Source: Oleispira sp036960605
Lineage (GTDB): Bacteria; Pseudomonadota; Gammaproteobacteria; Pseudomonadales; Oceanobacteraceae
Length of the DNA: 64,000 nt
NCBI GenBank assembly: GCA_036960605.1
Contig: JBALXI010000017.1
Span: 1 to 64,000 of the forward strand
Direction of reading: 5' to 3'
Part shown: piece by piece, positions 16,149-25,285 of the stretch
How the letters are laid out: each line of letters begins with the position of its first letter
How positions within the stretch are numbered: the stretch's first letter is position 1
Translations under genes and position numbers: made by a program
The notes under the pieces: model-generated
The model's input: the letters and a program-made list of their open reading frames with translations, nothing else
The model's database searches: none
What the model was told of the DNA's origin: nothing

Positions 16149-16817
16149 ATGCGCTTCTTTTTCGCCCTATCAATACTATGTGTTTTTACCTTGGTTTTCT
16201 TTTGGCAACCCGACTCACAACTGGCTTTTTGGCAAGATGGTTTGTCACCTTCAGAATTTTCACAAGTTGAGGCTAAAAATGGCGCTCTCAACTCCTATAA
16301 CACCTCCGCTCAAAATCCCTTAACAGAGCAATCTGGCGCTCTGCTCGCTGATAAGCGCGACGACATCATTGAGGATTTCATTCCCAATCCTAAGACCGTT
16401 GCCTCTCTACGCCAAGCTCGACTTGAAGGCGATCCAAGAACACCCAACTTGGCACCAAATCATGAACGAGAAAAACCAAGCGCAGAAGAACTCGGTGATC
16501 ATGATCAATATGTAGAATATGAAAAGCGTCAGCAAAAACGTGTCTATCGTGCCTACGTAGAAGCCAGCAAAATCAAAACGGCTCAATTACGCAGCATGAT
16601 AGAAAGAGGCAAAGCCGAAGGTGTTAGTGCTGAAGAGATAGCCTTTGCTGAGGAAAAAATCCGCGGCATCGAAGAAATGGCGATCACCTTGCAGCAAGAT
16701 CATCCCGATATTATGGAAGACAGCTACCAGCCACCTGCAGATTGGCTGATCGAAAGTCTCGGCCAAGATGACAATTCTATTAAATCTGATGAATCCGACG
16801 CTAATATTGCGCAATAA
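16149..16817 (+). CDS. Unknown membrane-anchored, helix-rich exported protein
   Basis: I do not recognise this family. The first 17 residues are strongly hydrophobic (MRFFFALSILCVFTLVFFW), likely a signal anchor. The rest is hydrophilic: a disordered stretch to about residue 115, then charged helices (about 118-185, EYEKRQQKRVYRAYVEASK onward), and an acidic tail. No cysteines suggest a lipobox. The plan (N-terminal anchor and helical periplasmic part) recalls lipase-specific foldases, though no foldase motif is seen. It follows the phospholipase-like and parvulin genes in the same direction. Confidence 0.7.
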   Translation: MRFFFALSILCVFTLVFFWQPDSQLAFWQDGLSPSEFSQVEAKNGALNSYNTSAQNPLTEQSGALLADKRDDIIEDFIPNPKTVASLRQARLEGDPRTPNLAPNHEREKPSAEELGDHDQYVEYEKRQQKRVYRAYVEASKIKTAQLRSMIERGKAEGVSAEEIAFAEEKIRGIEEMAITLQQDHPDIMEDSYQPPADWLIESLGQDDNSIKSDESDANIAQ

Positions 16818-16901
16818 TCGCCCTTTTAATAGCCTTCTGGCCCCTTCTGGATGTCCCTATTTAAGTCAATAGAGGTATACTGCTCCTATATATATTAAAA
16901 A

Positions 16902-19631
16902 ATGCCAGGAGCATTACGCCTAGTGAGCAAACCCAGAAACAAGAAACCTCAAGATCCACACGCCGCGCGCGAAGCTAAGAATTATGAAAATCCGGTACCA
17001 AGCCGTGAGTTCATTCTTGAAACGCTCGTTGAATTAGCCACACCTTCGACCTACGAAGAAGTCTGTGCTGCGCTGCATGTTGATGACGAAGACCGTACCG
17101 AAGGTGTACGTCGTCGGTTAATTGCTATGGCTCGCGATGCCCAAATTGACAGCAACCGCGGTCGCCAAACTTACTTCCCGCTTGATCCTAAAAAGATTGC
17201 CGTTGGCATCTTGCAAGGCCATAAAGATGGTTACGGATTTTTGCTGTGCGAAGAAGGCGATGATGTTTACATCTCGAACAATCAAATGCGTAAAGCCTTC
17301 CATGGCGACAAAGCCATGGTTCGTATTACTGGCACTGATCGTCGTGGCCGCTTAGAAGGTCAGATCGCTAAGGTTCTTGAATACAATACAACGCACCTTG
17401 TTGGCCGCTATTTTGAACAAGCCGGTGGCGGTATTGTTCGCCCTGACAGCAAGCGTATTAGCCATGAAGTGGTTATCGCTGCCAAAGATCGCAACGGCGC
17501 TCAGCACGATCAGTTCGTGAATGTTGAAATTATCAACCAGCCACGTCCAGGTGAAATGATCACGGGTCGTGTTGCTGAAGTGTTAGGTAATAACCTAGCA
17601 CCGGGTATGGAAATCGAAGTCGCTATTCGTAGCCACGATATTCCAAATACCTGGACGAAAGAATTACTGGAAGAGCTAAAATCCATTCCAGAAGAAGTGA
17701 TCGAGAAAGATAAGAAGAAGCGTGTCGATTTACGTGACCTTCCGTTTGTTACCATTGATGGTGAAGACGCTCGTGACTTTGATGATGCCGTTTATGTCGA
17801 AAAGAATAAGCGCACCAATGGCTGGCGTTTATTCGTTGCCATTGCCGACGTATCTCATTACGTCCCTGTGGGTAGCGAACTGGATAAGGAAGCGACAAAG
17901 CGCGCGACCTCGGTTTACTTCCCAGAAAACGTGGTACCGATGTTGCCAGAAATCATCTCCAATGGTTTGTGTTCACTAAATCCTGAAGTCGACCGTTTAG
18001 TAATGGTTTGCGAAGTGACTATTAGTGAAAAAGGCAAGATGTCGGGCTACAAGTTTTTCGAAGCCGTTATTCACAGCCATGCACGCCTAACCTACAACCT
18101 AGTGTGGGACATGCTGCAAAAACCAATGACCGACGATGGTAAAAAGTGGCGCAAGCATTACCGCCCTATCGTGCCGCATTTAGAAACCATGTATGGCCTG
18201 TACAAAATCTTGCGTAAAGGCCGTACTAAGCGTGGCGCCATCGATTTCGAAACCGTAGAAACGAAAATTGAATTCGATAGCAATCGTAAGATTAGCCAGA
18301 TTGTTCCAACCTCGCGTAACGATGCTCACATGATCATCGAAGAATGCATGTTGATGGCCAACGTTTGTGCGGCTGACTTCTTGAGCCGCTACAACGTGCC
18401 TGCTTTATTCCGTGTGCATAATGGCCCCAGCGATCAGAAACTCGATAACCTAAGAGAATTCTTAGGGGAAATGGGATTGAGCATGGCTGGTGGTGATCCA
18501 TCGCCAAGCCATTACCAAGCACTGTTAAAACAAATTGCTGATCGTCCTGATGCTAAATTAATTCAGACGGTTATGCTGCGTTCGTTAAGCCAAGCGGTTT
18601 ATCAGCCTGAGAACGAAGGCCACTTTGGTCTAGCGTTTGATGCCTACGCACACTTCACATCTCCGATTCGTCGTTATCCTGATCTACTAGTGCATCGCGC
18701 TATTCGCTCTGTGATTCGCAGTACTCGTGAATGCAAGCATGTACGCCGTGTTGAAGGGGCTGGCCGCTTAGCGAAAAAAGTCATCTTCCCTTACGATGTT
18801 CCTGCCATGGTTACCTTGGGCGAAAACTGCTCAATGGCAGAACGCCGCGCCGATGATGCTACCCGCGATGTGGTCGACTTTTTGAAGTGCGAATACATGG
18901 AGCAGCATGTAGGCGAAGTATTTGACGGCACTATTGCTACAGTGACGGGTTTTGGTATGTTCGTCTCGCTCGATGATGTGTTTGTTGAAGGTTTGGTTCA
19001 TATATCTAACCTGGCTAATGACTTCTACCAGTTCGATTCAGTAAAACATCGCTTGGTCGGTGAGCGTACTCGTCGTACCTTCCGCTTAGGTGACAAAGTG
19101 ACGATTCAAGTGATGAGCGTTTCCCTTGATGACCGCAAGATTGATTTTGCACTGGCGGGTGAACTACCCACTGGCGACAATACGGGTCAGCGCCAAAATA
19201 AAAAGCCTTCTTTTGGTAAAAAAGAACATAAACGTCCGGTATCACGTCGCCCTCTTAACTTTGAAAAAGCTTCTGATAATGCGGCCGACTCTAATGCACC
19301 AGGTTCTGATGCAAAGACCGAAGGCGGAGAAAAGACGGGCGAGCAGAGGAAGCGTCGCGGACCTCGTCGTAATGGACGGAAGAAATCGACGAATACTGGT
19401 AGCGCTAACAAATCTGAAGCCACGACAGTAGGCGGCAGCAACTCGACTTCTAGCAAGACTGACAAACCGGCGAAAAAGAAAAAGCGCCCAATGTCTAAAC
19501 GCCAGAAGATGAACGGTGCTGAAGCAAAATCAAAGAGCCAAAGTGCTGACGCCAAGACTCGCAAGCCGAAGAAAGCGGGTTCAGCGAAGAAGAAAGCTAA
19601 AAAATCAAATGCCAAAGCGCATATCGCTTAG
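16902..19631 (+). CDS. rnr: Ribonuclease R
   Basis: Processive 3'-5' exoribonuclease of the RNB family that degrades structured RNA. In order: an N-terminal helix-turn-helix region (VPSREFILETLVELA), cold-shock domains, the RNB catalytic core (VTIDGEDARDFDDAVY with its catalytic aspartates, HFTSPIRRYPDLLVHR), an S1 domain (about residues 645-730, GTIATVTGFGMFV), and a Lys-rich tail of about 160 residues, longer than in E. coli. The start is uncertain: ATG 16902 has no ribosome site, while GTG 16923 has AGGAG 11 bases upstream. rlmB follows, a common pairing. Confidence 0.96.
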   Translation: MPGALRLVSKPRNKKPQDPHAAREAKNYENPVPSREFILETLVELATPSTYEEVCAALHVDDEDRTEGVRRRLIAMARDAQIDSNRGRQTYFPLDPKKIAVGILQGHKDGYGFLLCEEGDDVYISNNQMRKAFHGDKAMVRITGTDRRGRLEGQIAKVLEYNTTHLVGRYFEQAGGGIVRPDSKRISHEVVIAAKDRNGAQHDQFVNVEIINQPRPGEMITGRVAEVLGNNLAPGMEIEVAIRSHDIPNTWTKELLEELKSIPEEVIEKDKKKRVDLRDLPFVTIDGEDARDFDDAVYVEKNKRTNGWRLFVAIADVSHYVPVGSELDKEATKRATSVYFPENVVPMLPEIISNGLCSLNPEVDRLVMVCEVTISEKGKMSGYKFFEAVIHSHARLTYNLVWDMLQKPMTDDGKKWRKHYRPIVPHLETMYGLYKILRKGRTKRGAIDFETVETKIEFDSNRKISQIVPTSRNDAHMIIEECMLMANVCAADFLSRYNVPALFRVHNGPSDQKLDNLREFLGEMGLSMAGGDPSPSHYQALLKQIADRPDAKLIQTVMLRSLSQAVYQPENEGHFGLAFDAYAHFTSPIRRYPDLLVHRAIRSVIRSTRECKHVRRVEGAGRLAKKVIFPYDVPAMVTLGENCSMAERRADDATRDVVDFLKCEYMEQHVGEVFDGTIATVTGFGMFVSLDDVFVEGLVHISNLANDFYQFDSVKHRLVGERTRRTFRLGDKVTIQVMSVSLDDRKIDFALAGELPTGDNTGQRQNKKPSFGKKEHKRPVSRRPLNFEKASDNAADSNAPGSDAKTEGGEKTGEQRKRRGPRRNGRKKSTNTGSANKSEATTVGGSNSTSSKTDKPAKKKKRPMSKRQKMNGAEAKSKSQSADAKTRKPKKAGSAKKKAKKSNAKAHIA

Positions 19632-19670
19632 GGCTGCAATTCAGCATGCCCTTTGCTTATAGGAAATAGA

Positions 19671-20408
19671 ATGAAACTTGAGATCGTTTACGGTATTCAT
19701 GCCGTAATGACACTATTACAACGCAGCCCAGACCAAGTGACTGAGCTGTGGGTACTTAAAAGCCGCGACGATAAGCGTATGCAGGACATTATCGAACTGG
19801 CCGAAGCACAAGAAATTCCGATTATGGAAACCAATAAAGGCCTATTAAGTCAAAAAGCCGATGGTAACCATCAAGGTGTTATCGCCATGCGCTACCCTCA
19901 GCGTGGCTATAGCGAAAAGAATTTAGAAGAAGAGCTGGATAAAATTGAAGGTATTCCTTTAATTCTTGTTTTAGACGGCGTTACCGATCCGCATAACCTA
20001 GGTGCTTGCTTACGTACAGCCGATGCCGCTGGTGTGCACATGGTGATTGCACCTAAAGATAACTCTGCTCCGTTAAACTCCGTCGCTAGCAAAATTGCTT
20101 GTGGTGCTGCCGAAGCCGTTCCTTATATTCAGGTAACGAATCTTTCGCGCACACTGAAAGATTTACAGCAACGCGGTATCTGGGTGACCGGTACGGCAGG
20201 TGAAGCAACGCAATCGGTTTATCAAGCTAACCTGACAGGCCCAACAGCATTAGTGATGGGCGCAGAAGGTAAAGGCATGCGTCGTTTAACTCGTGAAAAT
20301 TGTGATTATTTAATCAACATCCCAATGGCCGGTGAAGTGAGTTCTTTAAACGTATCGGTTGCCACCGGTGTCTGTTTATTTGAAATTATACGTCAGCGTG
20401 TAAGCTAA
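19671..20408 (+). CDS. rlmB: 23S rRNA (guanosine-2'-O-)-methyltransferase RlmB
   Basis: SPOUT-class (TrmH family) enzyme that methylates a guanosine ribose in domain V of 23S rRNA (G2251 in E. coli). It has an N-terminal substrate-binding domain (VYGIHAVMTLL) and a C-terminal knotted domain with LDGVTDPHNLGACLRTAD, ALVMGAEGKGMRR and IPMAGEVSSLNVSVA. The ATG 19671 is chosen because AGGAA lies 5 bases before it and MKLEIVYGIHAV fits the family; a TTG 18 bases upstream is rejected. It is 39 bases downstream of rnr. Confidence 0.96.
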   Translation: MKLEIVYGIHAVMTLLQRSPDQVTELWVLKSRDDKRMQDIIELAEAQEIPIMETNKGLLSQKADGNHQGVIAMRYPQRGYSEKNLEEELDKIEGIPLILVLDGVTDPHNLGACLRTADAAGVHMVIAPKDNSAPLNSVASKIACGAAEAVPYIQVTNLSRTLKDLQQRGIWVTGTAGEATQSVYQANLTGPTALVMGAEGKGMRRLTRENCDYLINIPMAGEVSSLNVSVATGVCLFEIIRQRVS

Positions 20409-20453
20409 AAATTCCAAAAAAACGCTGAACTCAATTAAGAATAAGGAAATGCA

Positions 20454-21515
20454 ATGGATTGGTGGCAAGATTTAGCTCAGCAGAATTACGATTGGCTATG
20501 GGAAGCAGGATTCGCGCTTCTCATAACATTGATCGCCACACTCGTTTGGCGATCTCTACGTAAGCGCTTAGCAAAGGTGATTACTAAAAGTAAAAACCGC
20601 TGGGACGACATTGCGCTCAATGCCTTTGGCATTCCCATAAACTGGTTGATTGTTATTGTCGGCGGCTCTTGGTTTGCAGACATCACGGCACGTCATTACA
20701 CCGTTGAAATCATTGATAGTATCCCTATTGCACGCCAACTTGCAGCACTAGTCGTCATTGCTTGGGGTGTTTGGCGCTTGATCTCTGGCATCGAAGCTAA
20801 GCAGCTAGATAAAGGCAATGACCCAACGACCGTTCAACTGGTTGGCAAGGTTACTAAGCTAACGCTAACCATTTTAATCGTTTTACCTATTTTTCAGATT
20901 CTTGGTATTTCAATCTCTGGCATGCTGGCGTTTGGTGGTATGGGTGGTTTGATCGTTGGTATGGCGGCGAAGGATTTATTAGCGAACTTCTTTGGTTCAA
21001 TCATGATTTATCTTGATCGCCCATTTAAAGTCGGTGACTGGATTCGCTCCCCTGATCGTAATATTGAAGGGACTGTCGAAAAAATTGGCTTTCGTTTAAC
21101 CGTTATCCGAACGTTTGATAAACGCCCACTTTATGTTCCTAATTCGGCTTTCACTAATATCTCAGTTGAAAACCCATCCCGCATGAAGAATCGACGTATC
21201 AATGAAACCATTGGTGTGCGTTATAAAGATGCGAAAAAGTTGCCTCTTATATTAGATGATGTTCGTACTATGCTAGAACAGCATGACGATATTGATGCCA
21301 CTCAAACATTGATCGTTAACTTAAATAGCTTTGCCGCATCGAGTTTGGACTTCTTTATTTATACCTTTACCAAGACGACAAATTGGGTTGAGTTTCATCA
21401 TATTAAACAAGATGTGATGCTAAAGATTTTAGATATCATTCATAAACATGAAGCCGATTGTGCGTTCCCTACACAAACGCTGCATATTGATTCTGTGCCT
21501 GAAGCCTTAAAGTAA
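20454..21515 (+). CDS. Mechanosensitive ion channel, MscS family (YbdG/YnaI-like)
   Basis: Inner-membrane channel that relieves osmotic stress. About four transmembrane segments (residues 17-33, 60-75, 90-110, 135-155) precede the pore-lining helix with GMLAFGGMGGLIVGMAAKDLLANFFG. The MscS beta domain follows, with RPFKVGDWI and GTVEKIGFRLTVIRTFDKRPLYVPN. Length 353 fits the medium-sized YbdG/YnaI group. It sits between rlmB and a convergent lipoprotein gene, a position where related genomes often go straight on to rpsF. Confidence 0.9.
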   Translation: MDWWQDLAQQNYDWLWEAGFALLITLIATLVWRSLRKRLAKVITKSKNRWDDIALNAFGIPINWLIVIVGGSWFADITARHYTVEIIDSIPIARQLAALVVIAWGVWRLISGIEAKQLDKGNDPTTVQLVGKVTKLTLTILIVLPIFQILGISISGMLAFGGMGGLIVGMAAKDLLANFFGSIMIYLDRPFKVGDWIRSPDRNIEGTVEKIGFRLTVIRTFDKRPLYVPNSAFTNISVENPSRMKNRRINETIGVRYKDAKKLPLILDDVRTMLEQHDDIDATQTLIVNLNSFAASSLDFFIYTFTKTTNWVEFHHIKQDVMLKILDIIHKHEADCAFPTQTLHIDSVPEALK

Positions 21516-21529
21516 TATTCGATACCTAT

Positions 21530-21569
21530 AAAAAAGCAGTCATTCACATTGATGAATGACTGCTTTTTT
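21530..21569. terminator. Bidirectional terminator between mscS-type gene and lipoprotein gene
   Basis: Perfect stem of 16-17 bp: AAAAAGCAGTCATTCA (21531-21546), CATTGA loop, TGAATGACTGCTTTTT (21553-21568), with a T-run on each strand. Confidence 0.93.
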
Positions 21570-21598
21570 TATTCTATCATTTCAATCTAGATCGATCT

Positions 21599-22852
21599 TT
21601 ACTCAGCAACAACTACTTCTGCTTTACTAAGATTTAAGAACTCTTGAACAGTCATTGCTAACCCCGCATTAACAGTCAAATTTCCAAGCTTATCAAAAAC
21701 CACGGTAACAACATGGCTTGATGTATCTTGATTGGTATGCGTTAAAACAATAGTGCCTTCAATATTCTTTTGATCCGTTGGAATGACTAAATCTGTCCAG
21801 CTAAATTGAGTATCTGTACCCAATGCCTTGGACTCAATTTTAGTCGCTAAACTGTAGCTTGTATTAAAGCGCAACGATTCATTCCCATTGACCGCGTCTT
21901 CATCAATATCTTCACAACGAAAGTTCGTTTTAGTTGCAATAAGATCTAGGTCAGTGAATTCAGTATAAGAAAATTGAGGACTAGGTTCTTGTAACCCTGC
22001 CACCAAATTCGTCTCTAATACTTCTCTTGTGACGATAGAAGTACCTAGTTTTGTTACCACGCCTTCAACAACGACATCTGCAGTTGTACATTCTGAAATA
22101 TCCGGTGAATCAAAACGATCAATTGAAGTATCGTAGCTTGTCGTTAGATTATATTCATAAGACATGAAGAAGGTATTGAATTCGTTCTGCATCAAGAAAT
22201 CAGTAGCATCTACTTTAACTACTTCATCATCGGAATTTAAAACGAATTTACCATTCTCACTTTGCTGGCTAACTTGTGAGACCGCTGACACGGTTGTGGT
22301 ATTTTTATAGATGCCATCAACTGAAAAATCGTCTTCAAGAACGACTCTTAAGGGTCCATCAAAGTACGACCCCGAGGTAATACCGTCTTGGCAGCGATAA
22401 AAAATAGCGCTTTGCTCAGTTGTAGTAATCGCAACATCAGGGTTAGCAACGATCTTATTTTCTGCTTCATCTGTAATGGTGCATGGCACGACTGCACTAG
22501 CAGCGTTTTTGCATACAGGCTCCACCAATACCGCATCAATTGAGCCACTGGCATTACAACTGCGGTCTCTTGAACCTTGCACAAGATTAATGAAACTTGT
22601 GAAAATTGCCGACTGGCCAGAATACAAGGTAGCTAACATACTATGACGAGCAACCGCACGATAAGCATGAGAAGCCATCTCGACTTCATTATTTTGATCC
22701 CAGTCCAGCGCTGCGATGGTCTTATTAACTTCAATAGGGTCAATCACGGGAGCGGCGCCAATCGTTGTGCTGGAGTCATTAGCACTACAACCGACTAAAG
22801 CAATCGCGAGACTTAAGGCGCCATAGCGCGATGTGCGTATTATCTTCAACAT
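21599..22852 (-). CDS. Unknown exported lipoprotein
   Basis: No family recognised. An N-terminal hydrophobic stretch ends in the lipobox LVGC with Cys22 as the lipidation site. The 417-residue protein is acidic, Thr/Ser/Val-rich and beta-prone, and has cysteines near positions 99, 114, 124 and 153, suggesting disulfides in a periplasmic or surface domain. No enzyme motif is visible. It is on the strand opposite its neighbours and isolated by a strong terminator, in a gap where relatives usually have rpsF directly after rlmB, so it is probably an insertion. Confidence 0.75.
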   Translation of the reverse strand: MLKIIRTSRYGALSLAIALVGCSANDSSTTIGAAPVIDPIEVNKTIAALDWDQNNEVEMASHAYRAVARHSMLATLYSGQSAIFTSFINLVQGSRDRSCNASGSIDAVLVEPVCKNAASAVVPCTITDEAENKIVANPDVAITTTEQSAIFYRCQDGITSGSYFDGPLRVVLEDDFSVDGIYKNTTTVSAVSQVSQQSENGKFVLNSDDEVVKVDATDFLMQNEFNTFFMSYEYNLTTSYDTSIDRFDSPDISECTTADVVVEGVVTKLGTSIVTREVLETNLVAGLQEPSPQFSYTEFTDLDLIATKTNFRCEDIDEDAVNGNESLRFNTSYSLATKIESKALGTDTQFSWTDLVIPTDQKNIEGTIVLTHTNQDTSSHVVTVVFDKLGNLTVNAGLAMTVQEFLNLSKAEVVVAE

Positions 22853-23067
22853 TTTGAATTCTCTATTCTTATCATTATTCTTTAGCGCCAGTCTAATCCA
22901 GCTGCCGTTAATGGCAAACCTAACAACGGCATATTTACCGAATGATCACACAAATCGCGTATTTGATTGAATTTTATCCAGTAGCCTGATAAAATCCGGC
23001 CTCATTTTTCTGTCTGAGACAGTTAAATCTGGCGTAAGTCAGTATTTATCAGTCATACAGCGGAAGA

Positions 23068-23125
23068 CTCCTTGCCTTACCAACTCTTAATTGATTCGTT
23101 GGAAGGCTAAACAAACCATAAGGAG
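23068..23125 (+). promoter_or_regulatory. Predicted structured leader of rpsF that can hide the ribosome site
   Basis: CTCCTT (23068-23073) is complementary to AAGGAG (23120-23125), the rpsF ribosome site. Between them CCTTACCAAC (23075-23084) pairs with GTTGGAAGG (23098-23106) with one bulged A. Such a nested fold would occlude initiation. Bacterial rpsF leaders are known to bind the S6:S18 complex; I do not see the conserved CCG bulge with certainty. Confidence 0.45.
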
Positions 23126-23132
23126 CCTAAAC

Positions 23133-23567
23133 ATGCGTCATTATGAAGTAGTGTTTTTGGTACACCCTGATCAAAGCGAACAAGTTTCAGCTATGGTAGA
23201 ACGTTATACTGCGTCTATCGAAGAGTCTGAAGGCACAGTACACCGTTTGGAAGACTGGGGCCGTCGTCACTTGGCATACCCAATCAACAACATCCATAAA
23301 GCACATTACGTATTGATGAACATCGAATGTTCTCAAGCCGTTCTTGACGAGCTTTCAACTTCTTTCCGTTATAACGATGCTGTTCTTCGTAACATGATTA
23401 TTCGTCGTGACGAAGCTGTTACTGAAGTATCTGCAGTTAAAGCGGCTGAAAGCCGTGATGACCGTCGTCGTGATGACCGTCGCCCTGAAGCACCTGTTGC
23501 TCCAGTTGCTGATGCCACTGAAACTGAAGAAGTAGTTGCTGACGCACCTGCTGCTGAAGAAGAATAG
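23133..23567 (+). CDS. rpsF: 30S ribosomal protein S6
   Basis: Small-subunit protein that binds 16S rRNA with S18. MRHYEVVFLVHPDQSEQV is the canonical N-terminus, followed by RLEDWGRRHLAYPI and LRNMIIRRDEAV. The last 40 residues are charged and then Ala/Glu-rich (ending AAEEE), longer than in E. coli. The ATG at 23133 is used because AAGGAG lies 7 bases upstream; the in-frame start 42 bases earlier lies inside the leader. It opens the rpsF-rpsR-DUF2232-rplI operon. Confidence 0.98.
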   Translation: MRHYEVVFLVHPDQSEQVSAMVERYTASIEESEGTVHRLEDWGRRHLAYPINNIHKAHYVLMNIECSQAVLDELSTSFRYNDAVLRNMIIRRDEAVTEVSAVKAAESRDDRRRDDRRPEAPVAPVADATETEEVVADAPAAEEE

Positions 23568-23577
23568 GAGTTTTACC

Positions 23578-23805
23578 ATGGCACGTTTTTTCCGTCGTCG
23601 TAAGTTCTGCCGTTTCACTGCTGAAAACGTTGTAGAGATTGATTATAAAGATCTTGAAACGTTGAAAGGCTATGTTACTGAAACTGGCAAAATTGTACCA
23701 AGCCGTATTACTGGTACTCAAGCAAGATATCAGCGTCAATTGTCTACTGCAATTAAACGCGCTCGTTATATTGCTTTATTGCCATACACTGACGCTCATA
23801 AGTAA
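23578..23805 (+). CDS. rpsR: 30S ribosomal protein S18
   Basis: Binds next to S6 in the platform of the small subunit. MARFFRRRKFCRF at the N-terminus and PSRITGTQARYQRQL plus RARYIALLPY near the C-terminus are diagnostic. It has 75 residues. The ATG 23578 has AGGAG 6 bases upstream; a start 42 bases earlier falls inside rpsF and is rejected. The gene begins 10 bases after rpsF. Confidence 0.98.
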   Translation: MARFFRRRKFCRFTAENVVEIDYKDLETLKGYVTETGKIVPSRITGTQARYQRQLSTAIKRARYIALLPYTDAHK

Positions 23806-23823
23806 GCGACGGTTATAGTAATA

Positions 23824-24681
23824 ATGTTTAAAGCCCTAGCTAAATGGACCATGGATAAACCGCTGAACGCAATCATTGCGATTGTTGCGACGCTTTTTAT
23901 TCCCCTATTATTTTGGCTAGGTGCCGCTCTGATGGCGCTTTCTATATTGCGTCACGGAGCGAAAGAAGCCGCCAATGTGGTTTTGTGGGGTAGCTTACCG
24001 GCGTTTGCTTGGTTAGCTATGGGGGATTCAACTCCCCTTATCACAGCCCTTGGCGCTTCGACTTTAGCGATTATCTTACGTTCCAGTGTTGATCTTAGAT
24101 TAACCTTGATGAGCGCAAGTGGTATCGGTGTGTTGATTTACCTTGCCCTACCTTTGTTAATGCCTGAGGTATTAGCCGAAGTACAAAAGCAAAGTGAAGT
24201 ATTATTGTCTGAAGCGTTAAAGGATAACCTTGAGCTTTGGCACAGTATTCAACCTAAAGTTGGCCCCTTAATGGTTGGGGCACTGGCCGCAGTGCAAACT
24301 ATGGTCATGGTTTTATGTCTGTTATTAGCCCGTTGGTGGCAAGCTGCTTTCTATAACCTCGGTGGTTATAGTGAAGAATTCCATCCTTTAAAATTGCCTG
24401 TCGGTTATACCGTAAGCGTGGTTTTATTATTGGTTTTTGGCTCTAGTCTTCCTCCGTTCATTAGCGGTACTCTACCCATACTAATCATTCCTCTGATCAT
24501 CGCAGGTGTTGCATTTGTACACGGCATTATCGGACTGAAAAACTTAGGTGGACAATGGCTGTTTGCGTTTTATATAAGCGTATTTTTATTCGGTCCCTAC
24601 CTATTTACATTACTAATTTTTCTCGCGCTGATCGATAGTATTATCGACATTCGGGGCAGACTAAAAGACACAGTTGATTGA
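23824..24681 (+). CDS. DUF2232 (YybS-like) multi-pass membrane protein
   Basis: Function unknown. The 285-residue protein is very hydrophobic, with about seven or eight transmembrane segments from residue 15 to 275. A gene of this family sits between rpsR and rplI in Pseudomonas and relatives, and the same position here supports the assignment. E. coli has priB at this place. The start is 18 bases after rpsR, within the ribosomal operon. Confidence 0.82.
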   Translation: MFKALAKWTMDKPLNAIIAIVATLFIPLLFWLGAALMALSILRHGAKEAANVVLWGSLPAFAWLAMGDSTPLITALGASTLAIILRSSVDLRLTLMSASGIGVLIYLALPLLMPEVLAEVQKQSEVLLSEALKDNLELWHSIQPKVGPLMVGALAAVQTMVMVLCLLLARWWQAAFYNLGGYSEEFHPLKLPVGYTVSVVLLLVFGSSLPPFISGTLPILIIPLIIAGVAFVHGIIGLKNLGGQWLFAFYISVFLFGPYLFTLLIFLALIDSIIDIRGRLKDTVD

Positions 24682-24721
24682 GACCAAAAGGCTTCAACTC
24701 TGTAGTGCTAAGGATATTATT

Positions 24722-25171
24722 ATGAAAGTTATTTTATTAGAAAAAGTTGCAAAATTGGGCGGTCTTGGTGACAGCGTAAACGTTAAGCCTGGTTTCGCAC
24801 GTAACTTCCTTTTGCCACAAGGCAAGGCAGTTCCTGCAACTAAACTAAACGTAGAACAGTTTGAAACTCGTCGCGCTGATCTTGAAAAAGCGGCTGTTGC
24901 GAAACTTACTGCTGCTCAGACTCGTAAAGCTAAGATCGAAGAAATCGAACTTACTGTTGCTGTTAAATCTGGCGACGAAGGTAAGTTGTTCGGTTCATTG
25001 GGCAACCGTGATATCGCTGAGCTTGCTACTGAAGCTGGTGTTGAGTTGGTTAAAGCTGAAGTTCGCTTGCCGACTGGTCCGATCCGTAACGTTGGTGAGT
25101 TCGACATCACTATCCAGCTACACGCTGAAGTTACTGCTACATTGAAGCTATTGGTTGTTGCTGAAGACTAA
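24722..25171 (+). CDS. rplI: 50S ribosomal protein L9
   Basis: Large-subunit protein with two globular domains joined by a long helix. MKVILLEKVAKLGGLGD and VKPGFARNFLLPQGKA form the rRNA-binding N-domain, LTAAQTRKAKIEEIE the helix, and GKLFGSLGNRDIAELA the C-domain. It has 149 residues. ATG 24722 is preferred over an earlier in-frame ATG overlapping the upstream gene, because AAGGA lies 7 bases before it. It is followed by a strong terminator, which separates it from dnaB. Confidence 0.98.
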   Translation: MKVILLEKVAKLGGLGDSVNVKPGFARNFLLPQGKAVPATKLNVEQFETRRADLEKAAVAKLTAAQTRKAKIEEIELTVAVKSGDEGKLFGSLGNRDIAELATEAGVELVKAEVRLPTGPIRNVGEFDITIQLHAEVTATLKLLVVAED

Positions 25172-25203
25172 TCTCTTCTCGCATAAACTTTAGTTTTATA
25201 AAG

Positions 25204-25240
25204 ATGCACTATTAGCTTATGCTAGTAGTGCATTTTTTTT
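25204..25240 (+). terminator. Rho-independent terminator after rplI
   Basis: ATGCACTA (25204-25211) pairs with TAGTGCAT (25226-25233), with an inner TAGC/GCTA stem and a TTAT loop, followed by an eight-T run to 25240. Confidence 0.92.
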
Positions 25241-25285
25241 GTTTAAAATCCCTAGATTCTGACCACTGATAACGACCCACTGATA

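Noticed and set aside
16876..16881. TATACT as an rnr -10 box
   Set aside because: The matching -35 sequence is poor, so it was not listed as a promoter.
19187..19615. A 142-codon open frame antisense to the end of rnr
   Set aside because: It is the mirror of the Lys-rich RNase R tail; its Phe/Leu-rich translation is a composition artefact.
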